64,000 bases of DNA from contig NZ_JALJQZ010000015.1 in the NCBI RefSeq assembly GCF_022968395.1, forward strand, positions 1 through 64,000, read 5' to 3'. The DNA is from Affinirhizobium lemnae (lineage in GTDB: Bacteria > Pseudomonadota > Alphaproteobacteria > Rhizobiales > Rhizobiaceae). The stretch's first letter is position 1; every line of letters starts with the position of its first letter. The translations under genes were made by a program, and so were the position numbers. Below are positions 60,059 through 64,000 of the stretch, piece by piece. Under the pieces are notes generated by a model. It saw only the letters and a list, made by a program, of their open reading frames with translations. It had not been told where the DNA came from and searched no databases.

Positions 60059-60091
60059 TCCTCGAAACAGATCGCAGTCTACAACTTCTAC

Positions 60092-60127
60092 CGGCAACCG
60101 CTCAATCGAACGGTTGCCGAATTGCTT
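60092..60127 (+). terminator. Probable terminator after the lytic transglycosylase gene
   Basis: Perfect nine-base arms CGGCAACCG (60092-60100) and CGGTTGCCG (60111-60119) with a ten-base loop, followed by AATTGCTTTTA. The T run is short. It lies just before the convergent beta-lactamase-like gene. Confidence 0.5.
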
Positions 60128-60136
60128 TTATGGGCT

Positions 60137-61486
60137 TCAGCGCAGAGCCAGAACGGCTGCCACCAGCGCGTTGGGGCTATAGTCGAGCTTTCTGGGGGTC
60201 AGCCCCATGCGCAGGATCACGGTGCGCGTAGCCGGAATGACGGTGATGGTCTGTCCGTCATGTCCCTGAAGCCGGAACCAGCCTGCAGGGATGGAGGTTC
60301 CGTCCGGCGCCTTCGGAAGCCAGGTCTGTGCCTGTGAATACCGCCCGTCCGAAGCGTTGTTGGGCTTTGCCATCAGCGCGGTGAACCCTTCCGGCAGGAT
60401 CCGGCTGCCGTTCCAGACACCGTCCTGCGCCAGCAGCAGACCAAACCGCACCCAGTCACGCGCCGTGGCATAGAGATAGGATCCGCCAACGAAGGTTCCT
60501 GCGGCATCCACCTCCATAACCGCGCTGCTCATGCCTATCGGGTCGAACAGCGCCTTCTGGGGAAAGCGAAGTGCTTTGGCGGTATCGCCCAGATGGTCCA
60601 TCCAAAGCCGCGACAACAGCACCGGAGAGCCGGTCGAATAAGTGAACACTGTACCCGGCGGCGCTGCTGCAGGACGCTGCGTCATGAACGACACCATGTC
60701 CGGCTCCAGATAGAGCATACGCGTTACGTCGGAAACATTGCCGTAATTCTCGTTGAAGGCCAGGCCATCTTCCATGGAAAGAAGGTCAGCAACACGGATG
60801 CTTGCGCGGGAATCATTCTTCCACTGGGCAAAGAGAGCGGCATCGTCGAGCTTCATGGCACCCTGCCCCATGGCGATGCCCACAAGTGCTGCATTTACGG
60901 TCTTGGTCATGGACCATCCCAGAAGCGGGGTCTGGGCACTGAACCCCTTCGCATAGCGCTCGCCGACCAGGCGGCCGTCCCGGATCACGACGATCGCCCG
61001 CGCGCCCGGACCGGCGAGATCTTCGCGAGCAAGAACATCCTGCACTGCCGGGTCAAGTTGCACCGCGCCACCTTGCGGCCACAGGAGAGACGGATCCGGA
61101 GCGGGCTTCGGCGCTTCCGCAATCACCGGCAGCGGAACGACCTTCGCACCGGCAGGGAGCACGCGGCAACCGAGGCCGGCATAATATTCCGCCGTCGTTC
61201 TGGCAATGCCACCTGTCAGCGCGGTCGTCACTGTCTGGCGTTCCCGGTCGACAGTCGCGCTCATCAGTTTGAGAAGCGGGTGGCCGGGCGCTTGAACATC
61301 ATCGGCAAGCACCAGATCCGCATCCCGATTGGCGATGAAGACGTTCGAGCAGATGATCTTGGCTGCGTATCCGGCACCGACGCGCAAAAGTTCCGGCGGG
61401 CGTGCGTAAAGCCACGCATATCCCCCCACCAGCAGCAAGACGATAGCCAAAAAGGTCCACTTCAGTATTCGCTTCAAGAATATCAC
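60137..61486 (-). CDS. Membrane-anchored serine hydrolase, beta-lactamase class C / DD-peptidase fold
   Basis: A 449-residue protein with one N-terminal membrane helix (about 7-24), and from about residue 140 a beta-lactamase-fold domain. SMTK at Ser192-Lys195 is the SxxK nucleophile, NYGN near residue 255 the YxN motif; the third motif is less clear. Such proteins include esterases, DD-peptidases and 6-aminohexanoate hydrolases, so resistance cannot be assumed. Start GTG 61486 has GGGAG six bases before. It is divergent from btaA with a gap of about 100 bases. Confidence 0.85.
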   Translation of the reverse strand: MIFLKRILKWTFLAIVLLLVGGYAWLYARPPELLRVGAGYAAKIICSNVFIANRDADLVLADDVQAPGHPLLKLMSATVDRERQTVTTALTGGIARTTAEYYAGLGCRVLPAGAKVVPLPVIAEAPKPAPDPSLLWPQGGAVQLDPAVQDVLAREDLAGPGARAIVVIRDGRLVGERYAKGFSAQTPLLGWSMTKTVNAALVGIAMGQGAMKLDDAALFAQWKNDSRASIRVADLLSMEDGLAFNENYGNVSDVTRMLYLEPDMVSFMTQRPAAAPPGTVFTYSTGSPVLLSRLWMDHLGDTAKALRFPQKALFDPIGMSSAVMEVDAAGTFVGGSYLYATARDWVRFGLLLAQDGVWNGSRILPEGFTALMAKPNNASDGRYSQAQTWLPKAPDGTSIPAGWFRLQGHDGQTITVIPATRTVILRMGLTPRKLDYSPNALVAAVLALR

Positions 61487-61523
61487 AACTAACTCCCAAT
61501 CGTCTTTTGATGGCCTTTTAGCA

Positions 61524-61541
61524 TCGTCATGAAACTGTAGC
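61524..61541 (+). promoter_or_regulatory. Possible Pho box upstream of btaA
   Basis: TCGTCAT-GAAA-CTGTAGC resembles two PhoB half-sites (CTGTCAT) with the usual four-base spacer: GTCAT is exact in the first, CTGT in the second. It lies about 48 bases before the btaA start. btaAB in Sinorhizobium meliloti are induced by phosphate starvation through PhoB (established); use of this site is inferred. Confidence 0.45.
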
Positions 61542-61589
61542 AGCCCCCGTCTACAGCCATGTGAATTCCACATGAGGCGGGATTCGCAA

Positions 61590-62837
61590 ATGGCAGAACT
61601 GGTACCGGATGCCGGTTTCCTGAAAAACAGGAAGCTGAAAAACGCATTGCTTCAACATAAGGCGCTTTCCCGAAACGGATTGTCGGAACGCCTCTTTGGT
61701 CTGCTTTTCTCCGGGCTCGTCTACCCGCAGATCTGGGAAGACCCGGATGTGGATATGGCCGGGATGGAACTTTCGCCGGGCCACTCCATCGTCTGCATCG
61801 GCTCCGGCGGCTGCAACATGCTGGCCTACCTGTCACGCCACCCGAGCTCGATCGATGTCGTCGATCTCAACCCACACCATATCGCATTGAACCGGCTGAA
61901 GCTTGCGGCCTTCCGCTCTCTCCCCGGCCACTCAGACATCGTTCGCTTCCTTGCCATGGAAAATGTCTCCGGCAATGTTGAAGCCTTCGACAGGGTTATC
62001 GCACAAAACCTCGACGCGACCAGCCGCACCTACTGGCAAAAACGCCGTTGGAACGGCCAGCGTCGCATCGAAGTGTTCGAGCGCAACATCTACCGGACGG
62101 GCCTACTCGGTCGCTTTATCGCCGTTGGCCATCTGCTTGCACGGCTGCACGGCGTGCAGTTGACGGAACTGGCAAACGCCAAATCGCTGCGCGAGCAACG
62201 TCATGTCTTCGATACCCGGATCGCGCCGCTCTTTGACAAGACGCTGATCAAGTGGCTCACCAGCCGCAAGAGTTCACTCTTCGGCCTTGGCATTCCGCCG
62301 CAGCAATATGATGAACTGGCAAGCATTGCGACGGATGGTTCCATTGCGTCGGTGCTTCGCCAGCGCCTCGAAAAGCTGGCCTGTCATTTCCCGCTGAAAG
62401 ACAACTATTTCGCCTGGCAGGCCTTCATGCGGCGCTATCCGACTGGCGATGAAGGATCATTGCCAACCTATCTAAAGGCGGAGAACCATGCCGCGATCCG
62501 CGAGAATGTAGACCGTGTGCAGGTGCACCACGCCACCTTCACGGAGCTTCTGGCGTCGAAGCCTGCAGACTCGGTGGACCGCTATGTTCTTCTCGATGCG
62601 CAGGACTGGATGAGTGATCAACAGTTGAACGATCTGTGGACGGAGATCTCACGCACGGCAGCCGGCGGCGCACGCGTGATTTTTCGCACAGCGGCAGAAA
62701 AGAGCATCATCGAAGGCCGCCTTTCTCCGGCGTTACGCGCACAGTGGACCTATCTGGAAGAGAGGTCTCACGCGCTGAACCTGCAGGATCGTTCCGCGAT
62801 CTATGGCGGCTTCCATATCTATGTGAGGTCCGCGTGA
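61590..62837 (+). CDS. btaA: BtaA, S-adenosylmethionine:diacylglycerol 3-amino-3-carboxypropyl transferase
   Basis: A 415-residue protein with the BtaA landmarks: LLFSGLVYPQIWEDPDVDM at the N-terminus, then a SAM-binding loop CIGSGGCNMLAYL, DVVDLNPHHIALNRLKL, and a late DAQDWMSDQQLNDLW motif. It transfers the aminocarboxypropyl group of SAM to diacylglycerol, giving diacylglyceryl homoserine. The start is ATG 61590 with a GGCGGGA eight bases before; ATG 61572 is in frame. It overlaps btaB by four bases (GTGA), and a possible Pho box lies upstream. Confidence 0.93.
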   Translation: MAELVPDAGFLKNRKLKNALLQHKALSRNGLSERLFGLLFSGLVYPQIWEDPDVDMAGMELSPGHSIVCIGSGGCNMLAYLSRHPSSIDVVDLNPHHIALNRLKLAAFRSLPGHSDIVRFLAMENVSGNVEAFDRVIAQNLDATSRTYWQKRRWNGQRRIEVFERNIYRTGLLGRFIAVGHLLARLHGVQLTELANAKSLREQRHVFDTRIAPLFDKTLIKWLTSRKSSLFGLGIPPQQYDELASIATDGSIASVLRQRLEKLACHFPLKDNYFAWQAFMRRYPTGDEGSLPTYLKAENHAAIRENVDRVQVHHATFTELLASKPADSVDRYVLLDAQDWMSDQQLNDLWTEISRTAAGGARVIFRTAAEKSIIEGRLSPALRAQWTYLEERSHALNLQDRSAIYGGFHIYVRSA

Positions 62838-63520
62838 CACCTCTGGAAAACCTCTCGCAGCCGCTGGGCGACCATGCGCAACGCATGGATCGCATGTATC
62901 GCTATCAACGGCACATCTATGACCTGACACGCAAATACTATCTGCTCGGCCGCGACAGGGCGATCGAGCAGCTTCAGATCCCCTCAAACGCCAGCCTCCT
63001 GGAGGTCGGTTGCGGCACAGGCCGCAATCTCGTTCTCGCGAACCGTCACTATCCGCAAGCCCGCCTCTTCGGCCTCGATATATCGGCGGAGATGCTGGCC
63101 TCGACCACGAAGGCTTTCATGCATCTGGCGAACAAACCGCAACTGCGGATCGCAGACGCGGCCCGATTTTCCGTAGCAGAATTCGGCGAAGATGCAGGCT
63201 TTGATCGCATCCTGATTTCCTATGCGCTTTCGATGATTCCCGAATGGGAAGCCTCACTCGAAGCGTCTCTCGCAGCGCTCAAGCCAGGCGGATCGCTTCA
63301 CATCATCGATTTCGGCCAGCAGGAGCATCTTCCCGTCTGGTCCCGCCAGGCGCTTCAGGCGTGGCTGAAACGTTTCCATGTCACGCCGCGTGCCAATCTG
63401 GCTGAGGCGGTCGAGCAAAGACTAGGCCGCTTCGGCGCGGACATGATGGTGGAAGGCTTGTATCGGGGCTATGCCTGGCACATCATCGTTCGGCGCCGCG
63501 TTTCTGATAAACCGGTTTGA
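62834..63520 (+). CDS. btaB: BtaB, diacylglyceryl-homoserine N-methyltransferase
   Basis: A 228-residue SAM methyltransferase with LLEVGCGTGRNLVLA at 55-69, FGLDISAEML, and the LISYALSMIPEWE motif of the BtaB/UbiE type. It trimethylates diacylglyceryl homoserine to form the betaine lipid DGTS, which replaces phospholipids when phosphate is scarce. Start is GTG 62834 overlapping the btaA stop, so the pair is coupled; a longer frame upstream lies inside btaA and is not coding. Confidence 0.93.
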   Translation: MTPLENLSQPLGDHAQRMDRMYRYQRHIYDLTRKYYLLGRDRAIEQLQIPSNASLLEVGCGTGRNLVLANRHYPQARLFGLDISAEMLASTTKAFMHLANKPQLRIADAARFSVAEFGEDAGFDRILISYALSMIPEWEASLEASLAALKPGGSLHIIDFGQQEHLPVWSRQALQAWLKRFHVTPRANLAEAVEQRLGRFGADMMVEGLYRGYAWHIIVRRRVSDKPV

Positions 63521-63565
63521 GCGCCCTATTGCGCACATGAAAAATTTACGACGTTATGGTTAATA

Positions 63566-63833
63566 AGGGTGAGGACTTGGGTCATCTTGTTGAAATGGTG
63601 TGAGGCGATCCGGATGAGATACGAGGCGAAAAACGCAGACGATACCAAAGTATCGGCGAGGCTTTTCAACGACGTAGATCGCCGGATCGGCCACATCCGA
63701 AGGACACGCGAACGGCTTCAATCTGCTTTGTCGAGGCTCTCGGATGGGTATCCAACCCATCCATCGAACCTCTCCTCGCATATTTTCCCCGTTCATCGTG
63801 CCATTTCAATAACATGACCCAAGTCCTCACCCT
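63566..63833. mobile_element. MITE-like element with 33-base terminal inverted repeats
   Basis: The left end 63566-63598 begins AGGGTGAGGACTTGGGTCAT and continues to TGAAATGG. The right end 63801-63833 is its reverse complement with two mismatches in 33. The element is 268 bases with no transposase; open frames on both strands (for example 63569-63817) begin inside the repeat and look non-coding. Target duplication is not clear by eye. It fills the gap after btaB (380 bases to the next gene). A related autonomous element would have to be elsewhere in the genome. Confidence 0.7.
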
Positions 63834-63900
63834 AGTAGTGACTGTTCTGTCTTGCGCGGCAAGCCGGACGAAATCCTGAGCGCGAACCAGACGGAACCCC

Positions 63901-64000
63901 ATGTCTCGCATTTTGCTTGCCCTTGCGGCCACAGCCCTCCTTCTTTCCGGCTGCACATCCGCCAGCTTCGATCTGATGGAGACGACGGCGATCCGCAAGC
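63901..64000 (+). CDS. Start of a putative lipoprotein gene (cut by window edge)
   Basis: ATG 63901 opens a 33-codon frame running off the right edge. It begins MSRILLALAATALLLSGC, a lipoprotein signal peptide with lipobox LSGC (Cys18). Nothing of the mature domain can be judged. The ribosome site (ACGGAACCCC) is weak. It lies 67 bases after the MITE-like element. Confidence 0.65.
   Translation, partial: MSRILLALAATALLLSGCTSASFDLMETTAIRK

Noticed and set aside
60137-61486. Reading the beta-lactamase-fold gene as an antibiotic-resistance gene
   Set aside because: SxxK and YxN motifs are shared with esterases and DD-peptidases; length and membrane anchor do not match secreted AmpC, so resistance is unsupported.
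63556-63563. Second TTAACCAT (CtrA-like) on the minus strand near btaB
   Set aside because: It faces away from any start codon and is at the frequency expected by chance.
63569-63817. 82-residue frame inside the MITE-like element (and frames on the other strand)
   Set aside because: They begin in the terminal repeat, read in both strands with similar starts, and lack any ribosome site; they are a product of the inverted repeat.

Overview
The window looks like chromosomal core DNA of an alphaproteobacterium of the Rhizobiales, most likely Rhizobiaceae near Agrobacterium/Rhizobium. This rests on gene content and order: a complete division and cell-wall (dcw) cluster followed by lpxC, bamD, recN and ligA; an FtsZ with a long Pro/Ala/Gln-rich linker; the betaine-lipid pair btaA-btaB; a PPi-type phosphofructokinase; a DUF2778 protein; and a palindromic intergenic repeat of a kind I know from rhizobia. 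Identity is inferred from recognised families only; no database was searched.

Layout. Positions 1-54 hold the last codons of a probable transposase. From 73 to 9754 (minus strand) lie an AsmA-like protein, an FAD-linked lactate/glycolate-type dehydrogenase and a two-gene RND efflux system. From 9992 to 13638 (plus) are a UvrD/PcrA helicase and an M20 amidohydrolase, then a minus-strand DUF2778 protein. The stretch 15280-16034 is the least conserved: a nested hairpin and an unrecognised gene cut by an in-frame amber codon. Next come a nicotinamidase, the AzlCD exporter, an M24 aminopeptidase P, a 57-residue protein, PrmA, a SCO1-type copper chaperone, a 45-residue membrane protein, a chemoreceptor with its own CheW, and a CreA-like periplasmic protein.

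From 25286 to 52897 the minus strand holds ligA, recN, bamD, lpxC and the dcw cluster, transcribed mraZ-rsmH-ftsL-ftsI-murE-murF-mraY-murD-ftsW-murG-murC-murB, then ddl-ftsQ-ftsA-ftsZ-lpxC-bamD-recN, with a plus-strand cytochrome b561 gene between recN and ligA. The genes are tightly packed, many with 1-4 base stop/start overlaps, so translational coupling is likely. A plus-strand MHS-family transporter gene sits between murB and ddl and splits the cluster; a symmetric terminator separates it from murB. Upstream of mraZ are four TGGG boxes with an exact 10-base period (probable MraZ operator), and beyond them the RNase P RNA gene on the same strand.

The right part (53864-64000) holds an FAD amine oxidase, a peptidoglycan amidase overlapping a TerB-DnaJ protein, PPi-phosphofructokinase, a membrane protein, a lipoprotein lytic transglycosylase, a serine beta-lactamase-like hydrolase, btaA-btaB behind a possible Pho box, a 268-base element bounded by 33-base inverted repeats (MITE-like), and the start of a lipoprotein gene cut by the window edge.

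Together the window mainly makes and remodels the envelope: peptidoglycan precursors (Mur, Ddl, MraY, MurG), septal synthesis (FtsW, FtsI), the divisome (FtsZ, A, Q, L), wall cleavage (amidase, transglycosylase), lipid A (LpxC), outer-membrane assembly (BamD) and phosphate-free membrane lipid (BtaAB). I saw no phage, plasmid, CRISPR or defence system; the least explained parts are the broken gene near 15.3-16.0 kb, the transporter inside the dcw cluster and the small repeat elements.
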